DNA of 6,630 nucleotides from Betaproteobacteria bacterium (GTDB lineage Bacteria; Pseudomonadota; Gammaproteobacteria; Burkholderiales; Burkholderiaceae): contig RFXC01000222.1 of assembly GCA_009921765.1 (NCBI GenBank), positions 1 to 6,630 of the forward strand. The letters run 5' to 3'. The notes below the pieces were generated by a model. That model was not told where the DNA came from. It ran no database searches and saw only the letters and a list, made by a program, of their open reading frames with translations. Below are positions 1 through 6,040 of this stretch, in pieces; the stretch's first letter is position 1, and every line of letters begins with the position of its first letter. The position numbers were made by a program, and so were the translations under genes.

Positions 1-405
1 CTGGCTGCGCTCGCAGGCTGCGCGGGCGTGGCGCCTGCGCCGATCGCCGACCGACCGATTCACCTCGATGCCCGCTGCGAGCAACAGGACATCAACGACT
101 TTCGCGAGCGGGCGCAACTGGCGGTCACCGACGGCACGGTTCGTGCGCTCTCCTGGCAGCTCTGGGTCGGCAACCGCGGAACCTGCCGCTTCGAGCTTGC
201 CGATTTCCGGCAGGTGCAGTCGCGCCCGCATGTCGAGCTCCTCGCGCGCGACGGCAGCGACTGCAAACTCATGATCTGGCAGGACGGGCGGCGCGTCACC
301 CTGGGACACGCCGGCTGTGAACGCCGCTGCTCGCCAGGCATCGCCGACGACGCCTGGCCGGTGATGTTTGACCCGCGCACCGGTTCGTGCGCACAGGTTC
401 AATAA
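1..405 (+). CDS. Putative cysteine-rich lipoprotein, 5' end cut off by the window
   Basis: The reading frame is open from base 1 to a TAA at 403-405, giving 134 visible residues. It begins L-A-A-L-A-G-C-A-G, and L4-A5-G6-C7 is a good lipobox, so I read this as the end of a lipoprotein signal peptide with C7 as the lipidated cysteine. The true start lies left of the window; an internal GTG at 28 would remove the lipobox and is unlikely. The mature part is about 128 residues with six more cysteines (C26, C62, C88, C106, C110, C130), which could form up to three disulfides in the periplasm. A strand-rich stretch (residues 50-100) lies in the middle. I do not recognise the family and assign no function. 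It ends 13 bases before gatB on the same strand, so the two may share a transcript. A periplasmic protein has no obvious link to tRNA amidation. Confidence 0.72.
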   Translation: MAALAGCAGVAPAPIADRPIHLDARCEQQDINDFRERAQLAVTDGTVRALSWQLWVGNRGTCRFELADFRQVQSRPHVELLARDGSDCKLMIWQDGRRVTLGHAGCERRCSPGIADDAWPVMFDPRTGSCAQVQ

Positions 406-418
406 GGCCTCTCCTCGA

Positions 419-1954
419 ATGAACGCACCGCAAGCCGCCCTTGTCCGCCGTGCCGGCCGCACCTGGGAAGTGGTGATCGGGCTGGAAACCCACGTGCAGC
501 TCGCCACGGCCTCGAAAATGTTCTCTGGCGCCGCCACCGCATTTGGCGCCGAACCCAACACCCAGGCCTGCGCGGTCGATCTGGCGCTGCCCGGCGTGCT
601 GCCGGTTGCCAACCGCGCAGCAGTGGCCTGCGCCATTCGCTTTGGCCTCGCCGTGGGCGCGCACATCGCGCCGCGCTCGGTCTTCGCGCGCAAAAATTAC
701 TTCTACCCCGATCTGCCCAAGGGCTATCAGATCAGCCAGTATGAGACGCCGGTGGTGGCGGGCGGCGAGCTCACCATCGCATGGGAACAGGACGGCGCAG
801 CCTGCGAGCGCGCAGTCCGGCTCACCCGCGCCCACCTCGAGGAAGACGCGGGCAAGTCGCTCCATGAAGATTTTCACGGCTATTCCGGCATCGACCTGAA
901 TCGCGCGGGCACGCCGCTTCTCGAGATCGTCACCGAGCCCGACCTGCGCTCGGCGCGCGAAGCGGTTGCCTACGCACGTGCGCTTCACGGACTGGTGGTG
1001 TGGCTGGGCATCTGCGACGGCAACATGCAGGAAGGCTCGTTTCGCTGCGACGCCAATGTGTCGGTTCGCATTCATGGCAGCACCGAACTCGGCACGCGCT
1101 GCGAGATCAAGAACCTCAATTCTTTTCGCTTTCTCGAACGCGCGATCGAGTTCGAGGTGCGACGCCAGATCGATCTGATCGACGATGGCGGCCGGGTGGT
1201 CCAGGAAACCCGGCTCTACGACCCGGATCGTGACGAAACCCGCTCGATGCGCAGCAAGGAAGACGCGCACGACTACCGCTATTTCCCCGACCCCGACCTG
1301 CCCACGCTTGAAATCGACGCGCCCTGGATCGAGACGGTGCGGGCCAGTCTGCCCGAGCTCCCCAGCGCGCGACGCGAGCGCTATCAGCGCGATTACGCGC
1401 TCTCGCCCTATGACGCCACCACCCTCACGGCAAGCCGCGCCACCGCCGACTACTTCGAAGCGGTGCTGGGGGCGCTCGGCACCGCGCCTGGCGCCGCACC
1501 CGGCGCCACCTCGGCCAAGTCAGCCGCCAACTGGGTGATGGGCGAGGTGGCGGCGGCCCTCAACCGGGACGGGCTTGAGATTGCCGGCGCACCGGTCACG
1601 CCAGGCCAGGTCGCCACGCTCATCCGGCGGATCGATGACGGCACGGTATCGGGCAAGATCGCTCGCGAGCTGTTCGCGCTGCTGTGGGCTGACCCTCAGG
1701 CTGGCGACGACGCCCCGGACCGGCTGATCGATGCGCGCGGACTCAAACAGATCAGCGACGGCGATGCCATCGGCAAACTGGTCGATGAAGTGATGGCTGC
1801 CAATCCGAAGTCGGTCGAGGAGTTTCGCGCGGGCAAGGACAAGGCCTTCAATGCGCTGGTCGGCCAGGTGATGAAGGCAAGCCGCGGCAAGGCGAACCCG
1901 CAGCAGGTGAACGAGTTGCTGCGCGCGCGGCTGGGTGGGTCGCCAGCGGCGTAG
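419..1954 (+). CDS. gatB: Asp-tRNA(Asn)/Glu-tRNA(Gln) amidotransferase subunit B
   Basis: GatB is the kinase and tRNA-binding subunit of the cytoplasmic GatCAB complex, which converts mischarged Glu-tRNA(Gln) and/or Asp-tRNA(Asn) into the amide forms using ammonia from GatA. The 511-residue product shows the family signature throughout: [10 protein letters not shown] (19-28), LPGVLPVAN (57-65), [19 protein letters not shown] (89-107), HLEEDAGKS (139-147), LLEIVTEPD (167-175), [13 protein letters not shown] (205-217), EIKNLNSF (229-236) and [21 protein letters not shown] (274-294). The C-terminal helical YqeY-like domain follows, with [11 protein letters not shown] (441-451), [12 protein letters not shown] (462-473) and LVGQVMK (480-486). 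I chose the ATG at 419 over a TTG at 368 because it lies just outside the conserved core and after the lipoprotein stop; a weak AAGG (404-407) precedes it. A low-complexity Gly/Ala/Pro insert (352-366) makes it slightly longer than usual. gatC and gatA are not in the window, and which tRNA it serves cannot be read from this sequence. Confidence 0.98.
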   Translation: MNAPQAALVRRAGRTWEVVIGLETHVQLATASKMFSGAATAFGAEPNTQACAVDLALPGVLPVANRAAVACAIRFGLAVGAHIAPRSVFARKNYFYPDLPKGYQISQYETPVVAGGELTIAWEQDGAACERAVRLTRAHLEEDAGKSLHEDFHGYSGIDLNRAGTPLLEIVTEPDLRSAREAVAYARALHGLVVWLGICDGNMQEGSFRCDANVSVRIHGSTELGTRCEIKNLNSFRFLERAIEFEVRRQIDLIDDGGRVVQETRLYDPDRDETRSMRSKEDAHDYRYFPDPDLPTLEIDAPWIETVRASLPELPSARRERYQRDYALSPYDATTLTASRATADYFEAVLGALGTAPGAAPGATSAKSAANWVMGEVAAALNRDGLEIAGAPVTPGQVATLIRRIDDGTVSGKIARELFALLWADPQAGDDAPDRLIDARGLKQISDGDAIGKLVDEVMAANPKSVEEFRAGKDKAFNALVGQVMKASRGKANPQQVNELLRARLGGSPAA

Positions 1955-1957
1955 GCC

Positions 1958-1976
1958 TTCACGCGCTTTCACGCGC
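1958..1976. repeat. Short direct repeat after gatB
   Basis: The 9-mer TTCACGCGC occurs at 1958-1966 and again at 1968-1976, with a period of 10 bases, directly downstream of the gatB stop. It is short and could be chance in GC-rich DNA, but it adjoins a longer tandem repeat in the same spacer. Confidence 0.5.
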
Positions 1977-1985
1977 GGCTTCCCG

Positions 1986-2041
1986 GTCGCCCGGTCCGAG
2001 TCGCCCGGTCCGAGTCGCCCGCTCGGAATCGCCCGCTCTCA
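1986..2041. repeat. 14-bp tandem repeat, four copies
   Basis: Four head-to-tail 14-base units fill most of the spacer between the converging gatB and AhpD-like genes. Units at 1986-1999 and 2000-2013 are identical (GTCGCCCGGTCCGA). Units at 2014-2027 (GTCGCCCGCTCGGA) and 2028-2041 (ATCGCCCGCTCTCA) have diverged. The last unit contains the TGA stop (minus strand, 2041-2039) of the AhpD-like gene. The junction of units 2 and 3 can form a 6-bp hairpin, TCCGAG (2009-2014) with CTCGGA (2022-2027) around a 7-base loop. No T-run follows it on either strand, so its role as a terminator is unproven. Confidence 0.9.
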
Positions 2042-2434
2042 GCCGAGATAGCGGGCATCCACCTCCACCCGCGTACCCGCAGCGAGCCGGTTGAACTGGT
2101 TGGCAAGCCCCACCACCGCCAGCAGTTCTGCGAACTGCGCATCGGTCATGCCCTTGGCGCGCGCCGAAGCGGTGTGCGTGCGGATGCAGTACTCGCAGTC
2201 ATTGGTGATGGAGGCTGCGAGGTAGATGAACTCCTTGGTGAGACCATCGAGCGCGCCGGGGGCCATCGTGGCGCGGGTCTGGGACCAGGTGCGTGCAAGA
2301 AGCGCCGGATCATTGGCGAGCACCCGCCAGATGTCGTTCACGTAATCGGAACCTCGGACTTGGCGGATTTCCTCGAACACCGCCCGCGCCTCGGGCGCGA
2401 GCTGATCGTCTTCCAGGCGGGGCAGCAGGGGCAT
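2039..2434 (-). CDS. AhpD-like / carboxymuconolactone decarboxylase family protein
   Basis: The 131-residue protein matches the all-helical CMD/AhpD fold. The diagnostic motif is C80-E-Y-C83-I-R-T-H87, the CxxC-xxx-H site that gives AhpD-type proteins peroxidase or thiol-disulfide activity. It is followed by the typical helix ASARAKGMTDAQFAELL (89-105). The N-terminal half (LEDDQLAPEARAVFEEI) is the usual lead-in for peroxidase-related members. Because the redox cysteines are present, an alkylhydroperoxidase-like or thiol-redox role is more likely than true carboxymuconolactone decarboxylation; the real substrate is unknown. The ATG at 2434 has GGAG (minus strand, 2445-2442) seven bases upstream. 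It lies 32 bases downstream of pyrE on the same strand and is probably the last gene of that cluster; its stop codon falls inside the 14-bp tandem repeat. Confidence 0.9.
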   Translation of the reverse strand: MPLLPRLEDDQLAPEARAVFEEIRQVRGSDYVNDIWRVLANDPALLARTWSQTRATMAPGALDGLTKEFIYLAASITNDCEYCIRTHTASARAKGMTDAQFAELLAVVGLANQFNRLAAGTRVEVDARYLG

Positions 2435-2441
2435 GGCATCA

Positions 2442-2445
2442 CTCC
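2442..2445 (-). promoter_or_regulatory. Ribosome binding site of the AhpD-like gene
   Basis: GGAG on the minus strand lies seven bases before the ATG at 2434. It supports that start over an out-of-frame ATG five bases upstream (2439-2437). Confidence 0.6.
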
Positions 2446-2466
2446 AGAGGGATGGGGGTCGACGCG

Positions 2467-3144
2467 TCAGGATTCGCCGTAGCGTGCACGGTAGGCTGCG
2501 ACCCGCTCACGGTGCGGCGCATCCGACGCATCGGCGGTGGACAGATAGGTGAGCAGATCATCGAGGCTTGCAATGGCGAGCACCGGCATGCCGTAGAGCC
2601 GCGCCACCTCCTGGCTCGCCGAGAGCTCGCCCACCTGGACGGCATCGCCCGCGCGCTCCTGGCGATCCAGCGCGATCATGACGGCCGATGGGCTCGCCCC
2701 CTGCGCCCGAATGAGCTCGACCGATTCGCGAACCGAGGTGCCGGCACTGATGACATCATCGATGATCACGACCCGGCCGGCGAGCGGCGCGCCAATCAGC
2801 GTGCCCCCCTCGCCATGGTCCTTTGCCTCCTTGCGGTTGAAGGCAAAGGGCACGTTGCGACCGAGCCGCGCCAGCGCCACTGCGGTGGCCGAGGCAAGCG
2901 TGATGCCCTTGTAGGCCGGCCCGAACAGCATGTCGAAGGCAATGCGGCCCTCGCGCTCGGCAGCAAGGAGCGTCTGCGCATAAAACTCGGCCACCTGGCC
3001 GAGCAGCGCGCCATCGTTGAAGAGGCCGGCGTTGAAAAAATAGGGCGACAGTCGGCCCGCCTTGGTGCGGAACTCACCAAAGCGCAGGATGCCCGCCTGC
3101 ACCGAAAAACGGATGAACTGCGTGCGCAGATCGCTGCTACTCAA
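2467..3144 (-). CDS. pyrE: Orotate phosphoribosyltransferase
   Basis: PyrE joins orotate to PRPP to make orotidine 5'-monophosphate, the fifth step of de novo pyrimidine synthesis, in the cytoplasm. The 225-residue product aligns end to end with the E. coli-type enzyme. It has [21 protein letters not shown] (22-42, orotate-site region), FGPAYKGI (74-81, with K79), the flexible catalytic loop [12 protein letters not shown] (103-114, with R104, K105, K108, H110) and the PRPP-binding loop [13 protein letters not shown] (125-137, with D129 and D130). All expected active-site residues are present. The start is TTG at 3144-3142: no ATG or GTG lies in frame upstream before a stop, the N terminus then matches family length, and a GAGGGGG sits six bases upstream. 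It lies 61 bases after xth and 32 bases before the AhpD-like gene, all on the minus strand. Confidence 0.98.
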   Translation of the reverse strand: MSSSDLRTQFIRFSVQAGILRFGEFRTKAGRLSPYFFNAGLFNDGALLGQVAEFYAQTLLAAEREGRIAFDMLFGPAYKGITLASATAVALARLGRNVPFAFNRKEAKDHGEGGTLIGAPLAGRVVIIDDVISAGTSVRESVELIRAQGASPSAVMIALDRQERAGDAVQVGELSASQEVARLYGMPVLAIASLDDLLTYLSTADASDAPHRERVAAYRARYGES

Positions 3145-3150
3145 GACAAG

Positions 3151-3157
3151 CCCCCTC
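3151..3157 (-). promoter_or_regulatory. Ribosome binding site that supports the pyrE TTG start
   Basis: GAGGGGG on the minus strand (3157-3151) lies six bases before the TTG at 3144. It is the main evidence, with family length, that pyrE starts at this rare initiation codon. Confidence 0.65.
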
Positions 3158-3205
3158 GGACGGATGACGGATCGGTCCGCGATGATACGGCGGCGCCGCC
3201 TCGCC

Positions 3206-3997
3206 TCACAGCTTGAAGTCGTAGCTCACGGCAAGCGGCGCATGGTCGGAAAAGCGCTGCGTCTTGTAAATACGGGCCTCGCGCGCGCACTCGGCGAGCG
3301 CCGGCGTGGCAATCTGATAATCAAGCCGCCAGCCCACGTTCTTCGCCCAGGCATCGCCCCGATTGCTCCACCAGGTGTAGCAGGCATCGGTGGTGTCGGG
3401 GTGTAGTTGCCGGTACACATCAACCAGCCGCGTGCCCGAGAGCAGCGTGCTCATCCAGGCCCGCTCTTCAGGAAGAAAGCCACTGTTTTTCTGATTGCTT
3501 TTCCAGTTCTTAAGATCGCGTTCCTGGTGCGCGATGTTCACATCGCCCATCAGAATGAATTCACGCTCGGCGGCGAGCGCCGCGAGCTTTGGCGCAAGCA
3601 GATCGAGAAAGCGGAATTTGGCCGCCTGCCGCTCCTCGCCGCTTGAGCCACTTGGCACATAGCAGCTCACCAGACTCAGACGCCGCCCGGGGCGGTCATA
3701 GCGTGCCTCGATCCAGCGCCCCTCGGCATCAAACCCGGCATCGCCAATGCCACGCACCACATCGCTTGGCTCCTCACGCAGGTAGAGGCCCACGCCCGAG
3801 TAGCCTTTCTTCTGCGCGTAGTGGAAGTGCCCGGCCATCCGACCCACTCGGTCATGGGCGCCCGCCACCTGATCATGCTGGGCTTTCACCTCCTGCACGC
3901 CCACCACCGCCGCACGCTCGGCCTGCAGCCACTCGAACGCGCCCTTGGCGGCCGCCGAGCGAATTCCATTCAGATTGAGGGTGATGACCTTGAACAC
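3206..3997 (-). CDS. xth: Exodeoxyribonuclease III (AP endonuclease, ExoIII/Xth family)
   Basis: ExoIII is a Mg-dependent nuclease that nicks DNA at abasic sites and trims 3' ends during base-excision repair. The 263-residue product begins M-F-K-V-I-T-L-N8-L-N-G-I-R and has every catalytic motif of the endonuclease/exonuclease/phosphatase fold: N8, E36 (VGVQEVK), Y113 (SCYVPSG), D152 and N154 (GDVNIAH), D226 (GWRLDY) and the closing D251-H252 (FSDHAPL). The stretch [21 protein letters not shown] (159-179) and [11 protein letters not shown] (220-230) are typical of the ExoIII branch, as opposed to phosphodiesterase relatives. I chose GTG at 3997-3995, because AAGGAG lies five bases upstream and the N8 motif then sits at the normal distance; a longer version from 4048 would add 17 unconserved residues. 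It follows the M48 gene by 87 bases and precedes pyrE by 61. Confidence 0.97.
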   Translation of the reverse strand: MFKVITLNLNGIRSAAAKGAFEWLQAERAAVVGVQEVKAQHDQVAGAHDRVGRMAGHFHYAQKKGYSGVGLYLREEPSDVVRGIGDAGFDAEGRWIEARYDRPGRRLSLVSCYVPSGSSGEERQAAKFRFLDLLAPKLAALAAEREFILMGDVNIAHQERDLKNWKSNQKNSGFLPEERAWMSTLLSGTRLVDVYRQLHPDTTDACYTWWSNRGDAWAKNVGWRLDYQIATPALAECAREARIYKTQRFSDHAPLAVSYDFKL

Positions 3998-4002
3998 AGA
4001 AG

Positions 4003-4008
4003 CTCCTT
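4003..4008 (-). promoter_or_regulatory. Ribosome binding site that fixes the GTG start of xth
   Basis: AAGGAG on the minus strand (4008-4003) is a near-perfect Shine-Dalgarno sequence five bases before GTG 3997-3995. It decides between this start and the longer reading from 4048. Confidence 0.8.
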
Positions 4009-4084
4009 GAAGCGATGCGCGGCCTCGCAACCGCCAGCAGACGGGCACTGCGCAGCGGACGGTGGGCAGGCCAGCATGCGCTGC

Positions 4085-5185
4085 TCAACGGGCCGACGCC
4101 GCGCCAGCGGATGTCGGGGGTGCCGCCGACAGCGGGCGCGGCGGCATCTGCCCGCGGGCCGGAAGCTGATCGGGCGCAAAGCCGCGTGCCCGCGCAAAGA
4201 GCGGCAACACCTTGTCGAGTTTGCCGCGGATTTCGTCGATCCGCCTGTCATGGGACGGATGGGTGGAGAGCCATTCGGGCGGTTGCGCGGCGCTGCGCGT
4301 TGCCCCGCCCTGCGTCGAACCACCTTGCGTCGAACCACCTTGGGCCGAACCGCCTTGGGCCGAACCGCCCGCCGGCGCCGGGCCCGCCGCCATCTTCTGC
4401 CAGAGACTGACCGCCGCCCGCGGGTCGTAGCCCGCCCGCGCCGCCAGATCCATGCCGATGAGATCGGCCTCAGTCTCGTCGTCGCGTCCGTACTTGAGCA
4501 TGGTGAGCTTGGCCGCTCCCGAGGCGAGGTGGCCCCCCAGGTCGCCAAAACCCATGAGCTGCGAGGCAATCGAGGCGCCGATCGTGACCACCTGCGCGGC
4601 CCGCGCCTTGCCCACCCGTTCTCTTCCGTGCTCGAGAAGCGCATGCGCAATCTCGTGGCCCATCACCATCGCCACCTCGTCATCATCGAGCTTGAGCCCG
4701 TCGAGAATGCCGGTAAAGAACGCAATCTTGCCGCCCGGCATGCAGAAGGCGTTGACCTGCCGCGAACCAATCAGCACCACCTCCCAGCGCCACTGCGAGG
4801 CGCGTTCGTTGACCCGTGGCGCAAAGGCAATCAGATCACGCGCGATGCGGCGCAGCCGCTGCGCCTGCGGATGGTCGGATGGTGCGAGCGCCTTCTTGTC
4901 GGCCGCTTCGCGCTTGAGTGCCTCGAACTGCTTGGCGGCTTCCTTCTCGACCTGTTCGGCCGAGGCGAGCGCGAGCGCGCGACTGCGCTCGCCGGGCTTG
5001 ACGCCATCCTCGGCGGCCGCGCTGCGCGACTCGGCTACAGGCGTACCCGCGAGGCTATCGGTCCAGGCCACCGGACCCATCCAGGCGCCCACTGTCAGGC
5101 CGAGCGCGAGCGTGAGCGCAGCCCTGCCTCGCCACCAGGCGAACCGGGACACCGCCAACACCGAGCACCGGGGGTTTACGCTCAT
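4085..5185 (-). CDS. M48 family zinc metalloprotease (envelope)
   Basis: The 366-residue product is a peptidase of the M48 family (HtpX/LoiP/YcaL/BepA type), which acts on misfolded or specific envelope proteins. The core shows VNAFCMPGGKIAFFTGIL (144-161), the zinc site H177-E178-I-A-H181, the downstream E237-T-E239-A-D-L-I-G motif that supplies the third ligand, and WLSTHPSHDRRIDEI (305-319), a C-terminal M48 hallmark. Residues 15-44 hold arginines followed by a hydrophobic run (AALTLALGLTVGAW), so a signal peptide or signal anchor to the inner membrane is likely; there is no lipobox. Residues 64-98 are charged and helix-prone, possibly a coiled coil. Between the zinc domain and the STHP motif lies a GGS(A/T)Q repeat. 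The ATG at 5185 overlaps the FeoA-like stop as ATGA, which argues against the longer frame to 5317. The substrate is not identifiable. Confidence 0.93.
   Translation of the reverse strand: MSVNPRCSVLAVSRFAWWRGRAALTLALGLTVGAWMGPVAWTDSLAGTPVAESRSAAAEDGVKPGERSRALALASAEQVEKEAAKQFEALKREAADKKALAPSDHPQAQRLRRIARDLIAFAPRVNERASQWRWEVVLIGSRQVNAFCMPGGKIAFFTGILDGLKLDDDEVAMVMGHEIAHALLEHGRERVGKARAAQVVTIGASIASQLMGFGDLGGHLASGAAKLTMLKYGRDDETEADLIGMDLAARAGYDPRAAVSLWQKMAAGPAPAGGSAQGGSAQGGSTQGGSTQGGATRSAAQPPEWLSTHPSHDRRIDEIRGKLDKVLPLFARARGFAPDQLPARGQMPPRPLSAAPPTSAGAASAR
4306..4370. repeat. 15-bp in-frame tandem repeat within the M48 gene
   Basis: Four 15-base units (4306-4320, 4321-4335, 4336-4350, 4351-4365) plus five bases of a fifth differ by only one to a few substitutions, for example CACCTTGGGCCGAAC and CGCCTTGGGCCGAAC. 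The period is a multiple of three, so copy changes keep the frame. They encode a flexible GGS(A/T)Q linker, about residues 273-294 of the protease. Confidence 0.92.
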
Positions 5186-5379
5186 GCCTGCAATCTGGAG
5201 ATGGACGCCGAGGATAGCAAGAGCGCGACCAGATCCGCCCCGCCGCGGATTTTTCTGACGAGAGCATTTTCGCAAAAGCCCATTTCCCGCAACCGCTGGC
5301 AGGTGCCGGGAGCACACTCCAGGCGACTGACGCGGACTTCCCGTCCCGCACCCACTTGGGTCAGATCCATCGATTTCAT
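5182..5379 (-). CDS. Short FeoA-domain protein
   Basis: The 65-residue product resembles the SH3-like FeoA domain. It has an opening L-x-x-V-x-x-G-x-x-x-x-V (6-17), then CAPGTCQRLREMGFCENALVRK (22-43), whose RLREMGF core is the FeoA hallmark, then I-R-G-G-A-D-L-V and a closing S-I-S-R. Stand-alone FeoA proteins assist the ferrous transporter FeoB or act as small cytoplasmic accessory domains. No feoB is visible here, so an iron role is only inferred. Three cysteines (C22, C27, C36) are notable. The protein stops soon after the S-I-S-R segment, where relatives usually run several residues further, so the C terminus looks short. The start may be ATG 5379 or ATG 5370; neither has a strong ribosome binding site. 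Its TGA overlaps the ATG of the M48 protease by four bases, suggesting translational coupling. Confidence 0.72.
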   Translation of the reverse strand: MKSMDLTQVGAGREVRVSRLECAPGTCQRLREMGFCENALVRKIRGGADLVALLLSSASISRLQA

Positions 5380-5620
5380 TCTATGGGGGATTTTGCCCGA
5401 GGCGGACTCAGTGGCAAGAGCGGGATGGGAGACAAACCGTCATTCACCGACAGGGTCATCGATTGGCCCCCTCAAACCTTCCCCCGCCCAATCTGGTATC
5501 TGCCTCCGGCAAATGTATCCGACGCTTCGCGCCTGATTTCTGCCCTACCGGTTTAGGAATATCGATTTTGCATGCCACTAGGTAAGGCAGCCTCGATAAG
5601 GCTGCCGTGATTGACTTTAG
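5380..5620. other. Intergenic region at a change in composition
   Basis: These 241 bases separate the start of the FeoA-M48-xth-pyrE cluster from the end of the SCO-DUF420 pair. The promoter of the left cluster should lie here, but I see no convincing -35/-10 pair on the minus strand. An open frame on the + strand to 5556 has no recognisable domain and reaches over the FeoA start. The sequence is less GC-rich than the genes to its left; the line 5521-5580 counts 31 G+C of 60. The only clear structure is the stem-loop at 5586-5606. Confidence 0.6.
5586..5606 (-). terminator. Probable terminator stem-loop of the SCO-DUF420 operon
   Basis: GGCAGCCT (5586-5593) and AGGCTGCC (5599-5606) form a perfect 8-bp GC-rich stem with a 5-base loop, starting 14 bases after the TAA of the DUF420 gene. 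On the minus strand the stem is followed by TTACCT, a poor T-run, so this is either a weak intrinsic terminator or an RNA 3'-end stabiliser. On the + strand no gene ends here. Confidence 0.55.
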
Positions 5621-6040
5621 TTACACAAACCACCGATAGAGCATGAGATAAACCAGAACCCCGGTAACCGATACATACATCCAGACGGGCCAGACCCAGC
5701 GGGTCAGGCGCTTGTGTTTTTCAAACTGGCCGCGGGCGGCAAACCAGATCGCGGCCAGGATGAACGGCAGGTTCACCACCGCCAAGATGGTATGGGGAAT
5801 CAAGACCAGCATATAAAGCACCCGGGGCCACCCCTGCATGGGAAACAGCTTCGGACCCACGGTGAATTTGTGCAGGAGGTAGCAGGCGAGGAAGAGCGTC
5901 GAGGTCAAAAAAGCCGTCACCATGATTTTGCGGTGAGCCTCCTTGTTCCCCCTCTTGATCTGAATCCACCCCGCGAGCAGCAGCCCCGCGGTCAGGGTGT
6001 TGAGGATGGCATTGAGCAACGGAAGATCCTGATACGTCAT
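5621..6040 (-). CDS. DUF420 family membrane protein (CtaM/YozB-like)
   Basis: The 139-residue product is a hydrophobic protein with about four membrane segments (roughly 8-26, 41-58, 75-99 and 115-135). The joining stretches are charged, such as KRGNKEAHRK (29-38) and QFEKHKRLTR (105-114). Histidines in or next to the helices (H36, H57, H83, H109) fit the conserved histidines of the DUF420 family and could bind metal or heme. Known members, B. subtilis YozB (CtaM) and S. aureus CtaM, are needed to mature cytochrome c or menaquinol oxidases, so a role in oxidase assembly in the cytoplasmic membrane is the best inference. The ATG overlaps the SCO stop as ATGA, and GAGGAG lies eight bases upstream inside the SCO gene. 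The pairing with a SCO protein strengthens the call. An alternative is a membrane protein of unknown role with the same fold. Confidence 0.87.
   Translation of the reverse strand: MTYQDLPLLNAILNTLTAGLLLAGWIQIKRGNKEAHRKIMVTAFLTSTLFLACYLLHKFTVGPKLFPMQGWPRVLYMLVLIPHTILAVVNLPFILAAIWFAARGQFEKHKRLTRWVWPVWMYVSVTGVLVYLMLYRWFV

Noticed and set aside
296..1270. Open frame on the minus strand (about 324 codons) opposite gatB
   Set aside because: It lies under the strongly conserved part of gatB and its translation matches no family I know; it is a codon-bias shadow.
1986..2041. CRISPR-like array in the gatB spacer
   Set aside because: The units are 14 bases and directly abutting with no spacers, so this is a simple tandem repeat.
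3189..3200. 12-base palindrome GGCGGCGCCGCC between xth and pyrE as a terminator
   Set aside because: It has no loop and no T-run, and such palindromes are common in GC-rich DNA.
2293..3216. Open frame on the + strand (about 307 codons) opposite pyrE and the AhpD-like gene
   Set aside because: It spans two genuine minus-strand genes and their spacer and has no recognisable motif.
5186..5317. Longer M48 protein starting at 5317
   Set aside because: The extra 44 residues overlap the FeoA-like gene in another frame and would put an unconserved Arg-rich segment before the signal sequence; the ATGA overlap at 5185 is a better start.
3821..5536. Long open frame on the + strand (about 571 codons) opposite xth, M48 and FeoA
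   Set aside because: It is antisense to two certain genes, has arginine- and proline-rich low-complexity content typical of GC-rich shadow frames, and shows no domain.
5356..5556. Possible 66-codon gene on the + strand in the spacer before the FeoA cluster
   Set aside because: There is no ribosome binding site or known domain, it overlaps the FeoA start on the other strand, and its length is expected by chance. A decayed remnant cannot be excluded.
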